Shown here one piece after another: positions 1 to 10,263 of a stretch of 64,000 nucleotides of DNA. The stretch's first letter is position 1, and each line of letters starts with the position of its first letter. The stretch comes from Xestospongia muta (lineage: Eukaryota > Porifera > Demospongiae > Haplosclerida > Petrosiidae): assembly GCA_963693285.1 (NCBI GenBank), contig OY848924.1, positions 1,974,144-2,038,143 on the forward strand, written 5' to 3'. The position numbers were made by a program, and so were the translations under genes. The notes under the pieces are model-generated. The model was not told where the DNA came from. It ran no database searches and saw only the letters and a list, made by a program, of their open reading frames with translations.

Positions 1-236
1 TTTTATTCATTAAATCCACAAAGGTATGTAATTTGAAGTATGACAAAGGTATGCCATTGAAAATGCATGGAGTTTTATAGTTAGGTACCTTCTCATAGCA
101 CTAGAGAGGCAATTTTTATATATAAAATGCACATTTGCAAGCTGAATTGATTGGTGCAAGTTCCATGTAGATAGGACGTAAAACAGCCAGGTTATTTACA
201 TATCTCGGTGGCCCAACTCAACTTGAACAGAGTATA
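1..236. mobile_element. Right part of a TA-flanked MITE (family TATACTCTGT)
   Basis: The stretch ends at about 207-236 with GGTGGCCCAACTCAAC...ACAGAGTATA. Its reverse complement begins TATACTCTGT, followed by GAGTTGAGTTGGGCC-like sequence, and matches both ends of the complete element at 42272-42533. The interior (ATATAAAATGCACATTTGC, then GGTGCAAGTTCCATG) is also shared. The left end lies outside the window. There is no coding capacity, so it is a non-autonomous DNA transposon, probably of Tc1/mariner type from its TA target. Confidence 0.7.
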
Positions 237-544
237 ATAATGCAAGGCTAGCAGGAAGCTTGCCAAAATGTTAAAATAGGCATGTTAAATAAAGGTGTGG
301 GTTAAAAATTTCTTCTTCATTAACATTGTATGACTATGTTATTAGAGTAAATGATAGAGATGTCTTATGGAAATAGGAAAAGAGAGATTAAGGCATTTTC
401 TAGATGAAACAATGTCTACAAGAGTGGGTGGGGCTAAATCTCTTAAATGCCCATAATTGATCTCTTTGTTATAGAATATATTACTTTAAAAAGTAAATAC
501 TAACAAACAACAGTAATTTATTACTATTTAATCAGTGTACTAAC
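237..544. other. Intronic or intergenic sequence, no gene seen
   Basis: About 300 bp between the MITE and the first recognisable ankyrin exon. From about 305 it aligns well with 40,205-40,680 of the second unit, which is intron in the complete gene, so it is most likely intron here too. The complete copy carries an extra 259-bp MITE in this stretch at 40390-40648. Confidence 0.5.
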
Positions 545-3500
545 CTTATCATAACCACCATGACAAACATTGACATTAGCACCTGATGTAAGTGCTAGAG
601 TTACATTTTCTATATCACCATTTTCAGCTGAAGTCAAAAGTAAGTCATCCTGTTAAAATAAATAATATATTATAACTGTGACATGTACCCACATATAATT
701 AGGTCATCTTTATAATATATCATAACATATAAGATCACTACGTCCATGTCATCATATACAGTAAATATATTATTACATTTATCACTTACATTTCTAACTT
801 GGTCCATATCTCTTGCTCCAGAAGAACATAAGAGCTCAACAATGTTATCATGACCATTCCAGTATGCTAGATGAAGTGGACTATGTCCCAACTATAAATG
901 AAATAAATTGTTTAATAATAACAATACATTATAATACATACACACATGGTCCAAAACAATCTTAGGACTCATCAGGTTTATTTCATGTAAGAACACATTA
1001 ATGTTTTATATATTGTTTTACATATTAGGTTTATTATTTTTTCCAGTCATATTAGTAATTGTTATATATCAAACAACAAATGAGAGCTACTTTGTCACAC
1101 CCACACAAATACATTGAAAATTAATTAAATAGCATGAAAAGGTTAACTCAATTGTATTCATTACATTGACTTTGATCTATATCCTGTCCTACTAGACAGG
1201 TAGTAATTCATATATTTACATGAAGTCGAGATAATAAATGAAATATAAACTATATATAATACACACTGACCTTGTTATAAATGTTAGGATTTGTATTTGA
1301 CTGTAGCAGTAACTGGACTACCTCAGTGTGACCATTACGTGAGGTTAAATGCAAAGCTGTATTATCTTTCTAATAATAAAACAACAAATAATGTGAATGA
1401 AAATATGAATACTACAATATTTAAAATACTACAGTAAGAGAATATAACTAGGTCTGGTAATCAGTTATAGTATAGTGAAGATATCACAGCAATGTTGAAC
1501 ATCATACTATAAAGTTAGTAACAGTTTAAAAATATATGTGTACACTGATGAAGTAGTGACTTTGTTGATGACAGAATTAGTCTAATTCCTTGTCTATTAT
1601 AGCAATACAACAACATTGTTTATTGTGATTTCTAGATATAGTAAGTTCATAACATAGAAGTCAAATTATACATTGAACTGTGGATTCTTATTATGTACTG
1701 TGGCTTTGAGTATCATACTTTGGTTTTCAATTGTTGGTATCTACACACAAACTATTACAATGTCCTAGTGTTTTCATCATCATATTGATTCCTATATTAC
1801 AATGTCATGACATATACAGTATAGCTCATTAGGTTTTGAATATTTTATGACAAAAATATTATTCAAACATTAAATCTTGTATATCTGACTTCTCATGAAA
1901 ATATTATATTGTCTTTTAAATAAACTTATAATTGTAAAATTACTGAGTTATCATTTACTAGAAAAGATTCATTTATTATAATAAGATATAACTTACATAA
2001 TATTGCTCTTTAGCATTCACATTAGCATTCTTTTCTAAAGCTTCTTTCACTATATCTACTAGTCCTTTTTCAGCAGCTGCCAACATAATTTCATCCTAAG
2101 AAATCACAATAAGTAAATACAGATAATGTACATCATAATAAATACAACAATATATACTAGGAATACACATGTATATAAATGTCACATGACCCAGATTTCA
2201 TCAACCAGAAGCTCCATTATTAACTATGTATAAGGTACATGACTATGTACAGTGTTATATAACTATATCCAACATATTAAAGTACACTTTATTTATCTGA
2301 AATGATTTCAAGATATTAATACTAACATTCACTACTAGATAGATAAAGATCTCCTTTATGATGGAAGATTTACAGTGCTATCATAGGGTTAAGATGGGTA
2401 GCTAGTCAAAGACAATTTAGTAATTGTTTAGAAATACATTCAGTCCAGTTTAATCTTCTTCTAAAAAAGTCTTATAAACCAATTGACACAAAAAGTAAAA
2501 ACTAAATAGAGGCATGGTAAATATGAAATACTAAAATAAACTCACTAAACCATTTTATAACCTGTTTGAGTGGGTGTTAATTATTACATAAGGTCTATTG
2601 AATTTTATTAGTTATGAATAAACATTCCTGTGGTTACATGTTCTGAAACCAATTAATTACATACCTAAACATGACAGATATACAAACATTTACCTAGTAC
2701 TAAGACACTCAGTAATATATCTTGACTTTAATTAATGTAATTGTAAATGTTATATGAAGTCAATTGGTAACACTGTTGTATCTTAGTGTTATATGATATG
2801 TTTAAAACTAATGATTTAATGATAGTTACTAGCTATAGAAACTAATATTAAAAGAAAGGTAGTGTGGAGATAAACAGAACATAGGTACACAACAATTATA
2901 TCAGTAAAGGTCATAATAATTATCCATTAAATGTATTGTTATGTGTATAAGTACTTGGGCAATAAATAGGTGACATTTTAATGTAAGTACCGTATTCCCT
3001 CGTATAAAGGCCTATCTCAAATAAATGCCTTATCCCGTATCTAGCAGCATGGCTGAAATAGCGTAAAAAACGCTCAGTCTTGAATAAATGCCTGGGTGTG
3101 GTCAATAATTCACATGGTTTCTCGTGATATGGCGGCATCTAAAGAAAGCCACCGAAGCTTTGACATCAGCTTTAAAATTCATGCTGTACAAGTTGCTGAA
3201 GAAACTTCAAAATCTAATGCTTCACATTTTATTACCTCCATGCTTACAAAAGTGCCACAAAACTTTTTAAGATGGATTGTAGCATGTGTCCTACGATTTT
3301 GCCATCTCTCATTAACAATACGGCGTATCTATCCTTCTTCTCTCTCAGCTGGCAGCATCTCTCCAATAAATGGAGATATGGTGGCCATAAAAATGCTATT
3401 TTTCTTGAGTGTTTCCATATCTGTAGGTGGGGCCAACACATGCTAACTTTATAAGTTACTGATAAATGCCCATAACCGAATAAATGCCTATCTCAATGAA

Positions 3501-5191
3501 ACGCCTACTTTTACAGTCAAGATAAGAAATAAACGCCTAGGCGTTTACATGAAGAAATACAGTATGTACATGTACATAATATCAATGTAACAATCAAACA
3601 CTTGAGTTATACTAAATATTGACCTCAACTACATACATGTATACACTTACATATTCAGGAGTAGCACCTGCATTTTCTAAGAACTGGACTATTGTATTAT
3701 GACCTTTGATGTAAGCTTCAGTATGAGGTTTTGTTGGTGTATAAAAATGACCATAACCATGAGAAATCTATATAATGAAGAAAGACATTTTAATACATGA
3801 AATAAAATCCAGTTACATATCTGTGTATACACAATACAAGTTATTACTTTATATTGACATGTATCATTAATTAAGACATTACTATCACATAATATATTGG
3901 ATTTCATTCAATTAAATTATAAGACAATATTAAAAATACTACATGTAAAGATCATGTATGTTATTAATTGTGGATACTAATTCGGTAACTTTAACAAATA
4001 GAATAATAATTAATAAATCGTGTAAATGTTGAAGTTTTTAATTAATATTTAGGTGTGGCTAAAATGAATTAATACTCATTAAATCTACATAATTTGAATT
4101 AATTACTTAAGTTAGTAGAGACAAATTATAACAGTAGGTTAAAAGGAAATTAATAAAATCTCACCAAAACACAATATTTCAAGTTTGCTCCTTTCTGAAG
4201 GGCTTCTTTGACTCTCTCTAAATCTCCATCACTAGCAGAATCCCAAAGTTCATAGTTCTATATAATAATAAAACAAGTCATTACATTTAAAACTAGTAAA
4301 ACATACACAACTACATGTATTATATGAGACTAATAAAACTATAGGACAGGTCAAATACACAATACACAAAGTGACACTATTTATATAAAAAGAACATGAT
4401 GTAATTAGTATTATGTATATAACTAACAGAGACAATTAGACTATACTACAAATACAAGACAACACTAACTAATAATAAACAGTTCAATGATCTTCTTTCC
4501 ATTCTTTTGTTTCAAATATTTATTTGATATGTGATATGATCAAGTAATAGTAATAACTTGACATTATTCAAGTATTAAAGTGAGTACTATGAACACATAG
4601 AGACAGGTCCATACAATGATAGTAGATACAACCATTGTTTACATAACTAATAGTATTTATCATGTGATAATGAATATGATCAGTTGTAATTAATAAATAT
4701 TAATAGTGTGAATAATTATCACAGATAATCAGATATAATGTCACTCAACTAAGTCTATAGCTTGTAATAAACTATCACTTAATGAACAATTTGAGTTATG
4801 AAGAAGCTGTGTAGTCTATTTCCAAGTAATCTTTTCTATTTATGTAAAAAGAAGTACAAGAATTAAGAGAAACAATTTGACTGTTTAGCTAGTTCCCAGT
4901 TCTCCACTTTATTAGTAATACTTTATAACATTATCAAGAACTTATTACCTGTAAAATATTCAATAATGGCAAGTGATGCTGAAATGAATTTATGAGGGAA
5001 CATTAACAATATACTGTAATAGATTGAGTGTGACAGCCATTTTGTCATGCCTTTCTCTACATATAAACCATACCATACTTAATAATAATATGTAATGTAT
5101 TGATTGTACACTAACACATGTAGTATAATGGATTAGTCACTAATATACTTACAATTTCACCCTGCTCTCTCTTTGAAAGTTGAGTTGCCAT
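545..5191 (-). CDS. Ankyrin-repeat protein, 5' half of a ROCO-type gene (copy A, partial at window edge)
   Basis: Minus-strand exons, in transcript order: 5153-5191 (ATG at 5191, M-A-T-Q-L-S-K-R), 4949-4978, 4165-4257, 3651-3767, 1997-2095, 1271-1369, 790-891 and 545-649. Every exon is in phase 0 with GT donor and AG acceptor, and all are open. Most exons encode one ankyrin repeat; the clearest are at 1271-1369 (TALHLTSRNGHTEVVQLLL) and 790-891 (SPLHLAYWNGHDNIVELL). The same exons begin the complete gene at 31728-44982, where ankyrin repeats lead into a Roc-COR GTPase, so this copy probably continues into such domains left of the window. It is a protein-interaction module, probably cytosolic. 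The reading frame is also open upstream of the chosen ATG in this copy, so an earlier start is possible; the second copy has an in-frame TAG just upstream, which supports this ATG. No disabling lesion is seen. Confidence 0.82.
2990..3562 (+). mobile_element. Pogo/Tigger-like non-autonomous element with HTH remnant
   Basis: A 573-bp insertion in an intron of ankyrin copy A, absent from the matching intron of copy B near 43,350, where the empty site reads GTAAGTATGTACATG. TA duplications lie at 2988-2989 and 3563-3564. The terminal inverted repeats pair about 20 of 26 positions: TACCGTATTCCCTCGTATAA against the reverse complement of the right end, TACTGTATTTCTTCATGTAA. From 3129 a plus-strand frame reads MAASKESHRSFDISFKIHAV, resembling the N-terminus of the Brinker/CENP-B-type helix-turn-helix of pogo transposases. 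The frame decays after about 35 residues and no DDE domain is present. Sequence shows the TIRs and empty site; the pogo assignment is inferred from the HTH-like start. Confidence 0.75.
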
Positions 5192-5752
5192 CGCCAGGAG
5201 GGCTGGCAGCCCTTGACTGGTACTGTTAAGTTGATCTAGTTCTATAATAGAACATTAGATATCAATGTACATATATCAGTTATACTATGATGTATTATAT
5301 ATATCACTTTATATAACAAAGACAATAAACTGTATGATCTTCATTTATTGTCATTGTACAATTATATACAACATGATCATGTCAACATCATCTCAAGTAC
5401 AATATCTTAAACATTGAAACAAATAAAGAGACTTTTTTCAACCATAGAGAGTTAAAAAGTTGGAACTTCAAAAACAAATGAACATAGCTTGTGTTTACAC
5501 AGCCTTAACTCTTCTATCTTTGTAATTGTCTGAAATACTCTCTTGTTACCAGAACTAGCTAGAAATACACTAAGTCATAGAAAAGAATGTACTTCCTCTT
5601 CAATCAAATGTCATAAGAAGTAACATATCTCGTGTATGTAGTCAACAAGTAAACACTGTAGTACTGCAAGTGTTAACATGACCCATGACTCATATTATCT
5701 ACATACAATACTACTAATTAACTTCTACTTTATATTACTTACCAACTTAGTC

Positions 5753-5830
5753 ACTCGTATATACAACAACTTCTCTTTCCTTGCTGGGAAAGAGCGCCAT
5801 CACGTGATCATCCTGACGTTTTAGACGATT
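5753..5830 (-). promoter_or_regulatory. 5' UTR exon donor and upstream region of ankyrin copy A
   Basis: On the minus strand a GTAAGTAATA donor follows position 5753 and is conserved at 45533 in the second unit, so a non-coding first exon probably lies here. Directly upstream are a CACGTG E-box (5801-5806) and TGACGTTT (5814-5821). The latter is a one-base variant of the perfect CRE TGACGTCA found at 46406-46413 upstream of copy B. Role is inferred from position and motif only. Confidence 0.4.
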
Positions 5831-6640
5831 TGGGTGGGGCTCAATCCTTTCTAACTACAGGGGCTAACCTCAGGTTCCTTATGCAGATGTAAATGTATTT
5901 AATTATAATTATTTTGACAAGTAGACTTTATTTCTGCTTTGGGTTGGGTTCAACTCTGCAATTGAAAACAGCAACATTGTTTTATTTATTTTAAGAGGAA
6001 TGGTTATTATGAGTCCCCCTCTCTAAATCTGATAATACTAGTGTGATATCTATACTAGACTTGACTACTAATGATTTTATGTCAATTTTTATATCACAGT
6101 CTTTGTTACATACACAAGATGACTAGCTGGTCTTTGATTTCTTTGTCAAACTAGTACATCTGACAGATTTTTGACTAGTGACTTAACAAATCAAGTGACC
6201 TTTGTCCTAACTCCTCCTCTAATTGAGTCTATAAGAAGTCAGTAGAAATGTATATCTGATTATCATATATATGTAATGTACACTGAAGATGAACACATGT
6301 AATAAATAAATACATGTATATTTCAAATTTTAAGTCAGTTATATTTGTTTTTTTCCGGTTGTCATGGAAACTACATACAAAGGTTCAGTCAAGAGGATGA
6401 TCTGTTTATTGGCAATTAAATTTTAAGTGAATTCCATCTGTATCTTTAATTGGATCATTACTTGAATCCTTCTTGATAGCAAAGACAAAAATCTACAGAG
6501 ATAGAGTTCAATTCATGAGGTCATATTATCACTATCACTAATTTAAACTCCATTAAATTTCTAGAGATTGTCATTAGACCTCCATAGGATGGTACTGAGT
6601 GTAAGAGGTAGTGTCTATATTCACTTATACATAGTATTTC
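5831..6640. other. Duplicated upstream block carrying a coding-like ILDL module
   Basis: Nearly collinear with 46,414-47,210. No complete gene is seen. The plus-strand stretch 6040-6087 can be read as S-V-I-S-I-L-D-L-T-T-N-D-F-M-S-I, and the same module recurs in and before the iPLA2-like gene (28133-28180, 28694-28741). It may be a stray exon of that gene family. Alignment between the two units stops abruptly at about 6645, where unit B carries 4 kb of other sequence. Confidence 0.45.
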
Positions 6641-6815
6641 ATTATATAAAGTTTCGATCATATCTACAATTAAAAAAAAGTGAAATACAAATTGTCTGTA
6701 TTGATAAACACTGAACTTTAAACTTCTTAAATTGTTGACAAACAATTTAAAAGATTAAAAAATAATTTGATTAAATTAAACAGTGAAACAGAAATTAAGC
6801 CATATTCATCAGGTG

Positions 6816-8440
6816 TGAAAACATCATCAGCACGTGCTCACAATTAGCAAATGAGCGCGTGACCACCATTATGGCGGGAAAATGTCAATCATCAGCACAC
6901 GCCTAACAAGAAAATCAAATCTTGTAGATTTTTAATTATTTTTTTGTAAAATCTATTGATTAAAATTAATGTAAAAATTAATATACAAAGAAGATTAATA
7001 TAATCTGATACAAACTAAAAAAGTGTTTTTCTTACAAAAAAAGGAATAAAAAAGTAGAATAAATAGTATTAAAAAAAATATTATAGTTATAAAAATATTA
7101 TAGTTATAAAACTATTATAGTTATAAAAATTAATAGAAATTAAGTAAGATTGTAGTATACAACAACAATTGTAAGTAAACTGATTGTAGTTGAAAGATAG
7201 AAATGAAATTCTAAACTAGCAATTTTTCAAAGAAAGTCTTAAATATTTTTAAAACTAAAATTAAGATTGACTTTTGACAAATTTTAGTGAAAAATGTTTT
7301 TGAAAAATAAATACATATACAAAATAAACGAAAAATAAAAACTAAAAATAAAACAAAAAATGACAACTAAAAATAAAATAAAAATAAGAGAGTCTCTGTA
7401 GTGGAAGAGTCCCCAAGAAGTCCAGTGAAGGTCTCCAATCCAGCAATTGTAGAAAAGAGAAGATAGAGAGTTCCCAAGAGTCCAGTCAGTCCACAAGTTG
7501 AGAACATAGAGGGAGAAAGAGAAGAATAACAACTGGATTACTAAAGAATGAATGAAAGTGGATGGATGGATGGATGGAGAGACAGCTCACCTTTCTCACC
7601 AGTGCTGCTCCTGCAGGGAAAGAAAAAGAGAGTAGTTATGAACTGATGGTGAAAATGAATGGATAGAGAGTGAAGAGAGACAGAGGAAGTAAAAAGGGAC
7701 CACCAACCTACACACACACAGCACACACACACGCATCCTAGAAGATCAGAGCTTCCCCCCGCCACCTGGCGGCCTTGGATATTAAAAAAATTTTTTTTGA
7801 AGGCCGCCAGGCGGCAGGGGGAAGATGATTAATAGGATTTGTATGAGTGTGTGTATAATGTATAGGCTGGAGAGCCCAAAATAAAAAAAAATAAAAATAA
7901 AAAGAAGAGGAAAGAAGGCTTGAAGGAAGAAGACAGAAGAGACCAGGCAGGAGAGCGACTCATCTTTTACATCCAGAGAACAGTCAAAACACCAGAGAAC
8001 GTCAGAGAACAGTCAATAACATCAGAGAACATCAGACAACATCCAAATAGAGTCCTGTAGAAACGAAGAGAAAAGTCAATTAGCGAACTGATTGATCAAA
8101 ACAAAACTTAAAAAAAAACAAGAAATAAAAAAATAAAAAATTACAGAAAAGAAAATGAAAAGGATGATCATAACTGAATGGATTGATGTCCAGCGATGAG
8201 GTGAGATCCAACGACGAACGAAGAGACGAGTCATGAAGAGAGTCGAAGTGGAGAACGATGAGACGGGTCGTAGCGACGAAGACCCACGGGGGTCTGTACA
8301 CTAATATAAGCTTGCAAAATGAAGTCCTTTTGTATTTTCAAGACATCTCTGTCATACTTCATTTCGACAAACACAAGGCACCAACTCGTGACAATTTGCC
8401 GGGAAAACCTCACCACGCGTGACCAACATTATTGGATTTT
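6816..8440. repeat. Duplicated 1.6-kb block bounded by direct repeats, with E2F-like sites
   Basis: The block begins and ends with a 16-bp direct repeat, CGCGTGACCAMCATTA (6857-6872 and about 8416-8431), next to GGCGGGAAAA (6873-6882) and its variant GCCGGGAAAA (8398-8407). GGCGGGAAAA in the reverse sense is a consensus E2F site. Inside lie A-rich sequence, a fold-back hairpin (7752-7824), a short tandem repeat of CATCAGAGAAC type (about 7970-8045), and a CG-rich segment with a near-palindrome AGACCCACGGGGGTCT (8279-8294). The second copy is at about 51,380-52,990. Open frames on the minus strand are low-complexity and differ between copies, so no protein is called. It could be an untranslated transcript, a promoter or a non-coding transposon. 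Confidence 0.5.
7752..7824. repeat. Fold-back hairpin with 25-bp arms
   Basis: The left arm 7752-7776 and right arm 7800-7824 pair at 23 of 25 positions (arm core AAGGCCGCCAGG). The 23-nt loop is dominated by A7T8. The arms are almost pure G+C in an A+T-rich setting. Weaker pairing continues outward through CACACAC/GTGTGTG runs, giving arms of roughly 70 bp with gaps. Conserved in the second unit at 52276-52350, with a longer A/T loop. No Pol III promoter is visible. Confidence 0.75.
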
Positions 8441-9032
8441 TAATTGATCTGATTAACAATTAATTAAAAGTTTTCTAATTACATTAAAATATTACAGTAC
8501 TTAATCTATTCTACCTCCAAAATTGTTAACAACAAGTATAACAGCTTCATCTTCGTAATGTAATGTCAAAAACAATATTGACTGAAACAATTAAACAATT
8601 AGAGATAAAGCAGATTTATATAACTTCAGTGATGGTTTTTGATCAGCATTAATACCTGTCAACAGCTGACAATATTATGTAGTCCTTTCAACCTATTGTA
8701 CCAACCTGGTTTGCTAGTTAGTTTGTAATTCTGTGACCAAGCCCACTGATCAATTAGAAGAAAATAATCAACAAAGAATGTGAACTGATATAATGTTTTT
8801 ATTGAGTCCAAGTTACATGAAATATCTGTATCCATAATGTTACTGTCATAGAGACTCTACGTCCAATTCTGCTGCCATATCAGATATGTTGGATCCATTT
8901 TATCTTTTGTAACCGGCTTCTCAATGCTACGTTCTAATGGACAAGAAGAATGCCATTAGTTAAATATTAGTTATTTATCACGTTATTTACAATCATGTGT
9001 CTCAACATTTATCTAAGTTTAATTTTTAACAA

Positions 9033-9576
9033 TACCATATAGCGGGTTTTATTGGCAGGGAATTGAATTGGTATAATAACAGTCAGTGACATAAATGTCA
9101 AATAAAAATCTGTCGATAATAATTATTGTGTTATGTTTCTGGACGTGATCCTCTATATAGTATGAACAGAAGAATGATGTTACTGAATTATTTCTTCAAA
9201 GCTTGTAAGAGTTGCTATACTTGGTGAAAAAAGTATACATCTTTATCATCTAAAGAAGTAAAACACACTAACAAGAGAGTTAACTGTTATTCTCCTCAAT
9301 TGTACATTATTACTCCTCATCAAGTATGAGTGTCCAAATGCTATTATACATATGGTGATCTTGTGCACAACTAGCTATATCTCGAGAATCTATCAGTCAC
9401 TATATCAGAGTTTGTTGTTATGTTATTTACGTGGCAACATCACAGTACTGCCCACTCTTCATTAACTGGTGTTTTTAGTAAAACAGTAAATCAAAATTAT
9501 GGCAACTTTTAATTTTCCTCATTTTGATATCAAACTAACCAATTTTTGGACCATCGATAATAGCCACCATACAGTA
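9033..9576. mobile_element. MITE with 26-bp terminal inverted repeats (family TACCATATAG)
   Basis: The left end begins TACCATATAGCGGGTTTTAT. The reverse complement of the right end begins TACTGTATGGTGGCTATTAT. In the unit B copy (53594-54140) the two ends are closer still (TACCATATAGCGGG and TACTGTATAGTGGC). The ends resemble the insertion at 40390-40648 (TACCGTATACTGGG), so these belong to one superfamily. It is present in both units and therefore older than the duplication. No coding capacity. Confidence 0.6.
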
Positions 9577-9835
9577 TATTAAAATTAATGAGACATGTTT
9601 ATGCAGGCTGAAACTGGTTATACATTGGTTACTATATTGGGTCTCTATACATACCTTCCCTTTGTACTTTAGCTATTATCAGGTCAATAATGTCTCTGTG
9701 TATTTTATTGTATGCATCTTCTTCACATCAAATGTTGTTTCCTAATATGGAAATAAGATTTAGTTAATATCAACGGAAAACTACCTCAACAGAACAAGTA
9801 TTATTATATGTGATTTTATTCTAATTCATATTGAA

Positions 9836-10034
9836 ATGACACATAATGATGTCATCATATATGATGACATTAACTAAGGCCCTAAACAAAACCTAACATT
9901 ATCAACGCTTTGACACATAGTGATGTCATCATATGACAAGTTGTTACATCATCAGTCAAGTTACACCAAGAAGCACACTATATTTTTGATAATGTGATTT
10001 ACAATACATCTACACACGCACACACACACACACA
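9836..10034. repeat. TGATGTCATCA-rich dispersed repeat followed by a CA microsatellite
   Basis: Two imperfect copies of a roughly 70-bp motif starting GACACATARTGATGTCATCA (about 9836 and 9913) end in a segment reading CAAGTTACACCAAGAAGCAC. The same motif pair occurs at about 37,750-37,960 inside a ROCO intron and at 54,400-54,540. A (CA)n run with a TATATATA tail lies at 10011-10040 and is lost in unit B. The core TGATGTCATCA is nearly palindromic. Confidence 0.55.
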
Positions 10035-10263
10035 TATATATATTATAGGTAATATTACAACACAAGGGACTAAACTAGGTAATTTGACAACAACAGTTAG
10101 TAAATTTACTTACTTTCATTTCATGTAGATATCACTCATCTTGACAATAGTACTGAGAGAAAATAAATCAATTTGGTAACTTTGTGTTTGAGAGGTGGGG
10201 CTTTTAAAGATAATTAAAAGGCGGAGTTTAAACTTTTAGTGGGAGGGGTAGTACACGTGGAAA

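Larger units (their letters stand above)
8857..10139 (-). other. Possible small minus-strand gene, divergent from GGPS (tentative)
   Basis: Two minus-strand stretches look exon-like. One, at about 9657-9725, can be read EEDAYNKIHRDIIDLIIAKV and runs into a GTATGT donor. The other, about 8857-8930, can be read as ending KMDPTYLIWQQNWT followed by a TAG stop. Both are present in unit B (about 54,220-54,290 and 53,418-53,490), but the first then contains a TAA, and substitutions in the second are not clearly synonymous. A candidate ATG at 10139 is followed by TGA after seven codons. A joined open reading frame could not be built. I do not recognise a family; this may be a decayed gene sharing a promoter with GGPS or chance. 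Confidence 0.25.

Noticed and set aside
8160..8300. Hammerhead-ribozyme-like GATGAG...GAAAC segments
   Set aside because: The core CTGANGA and GAAA do not occur with the required stems.
7284..8416. Minus-strand hydrophobic and Ser-rich frames in the non-coding block
   Set aside because: Lengths and sequences differ between the two units through frameshifts, and they overlap microsatellites.
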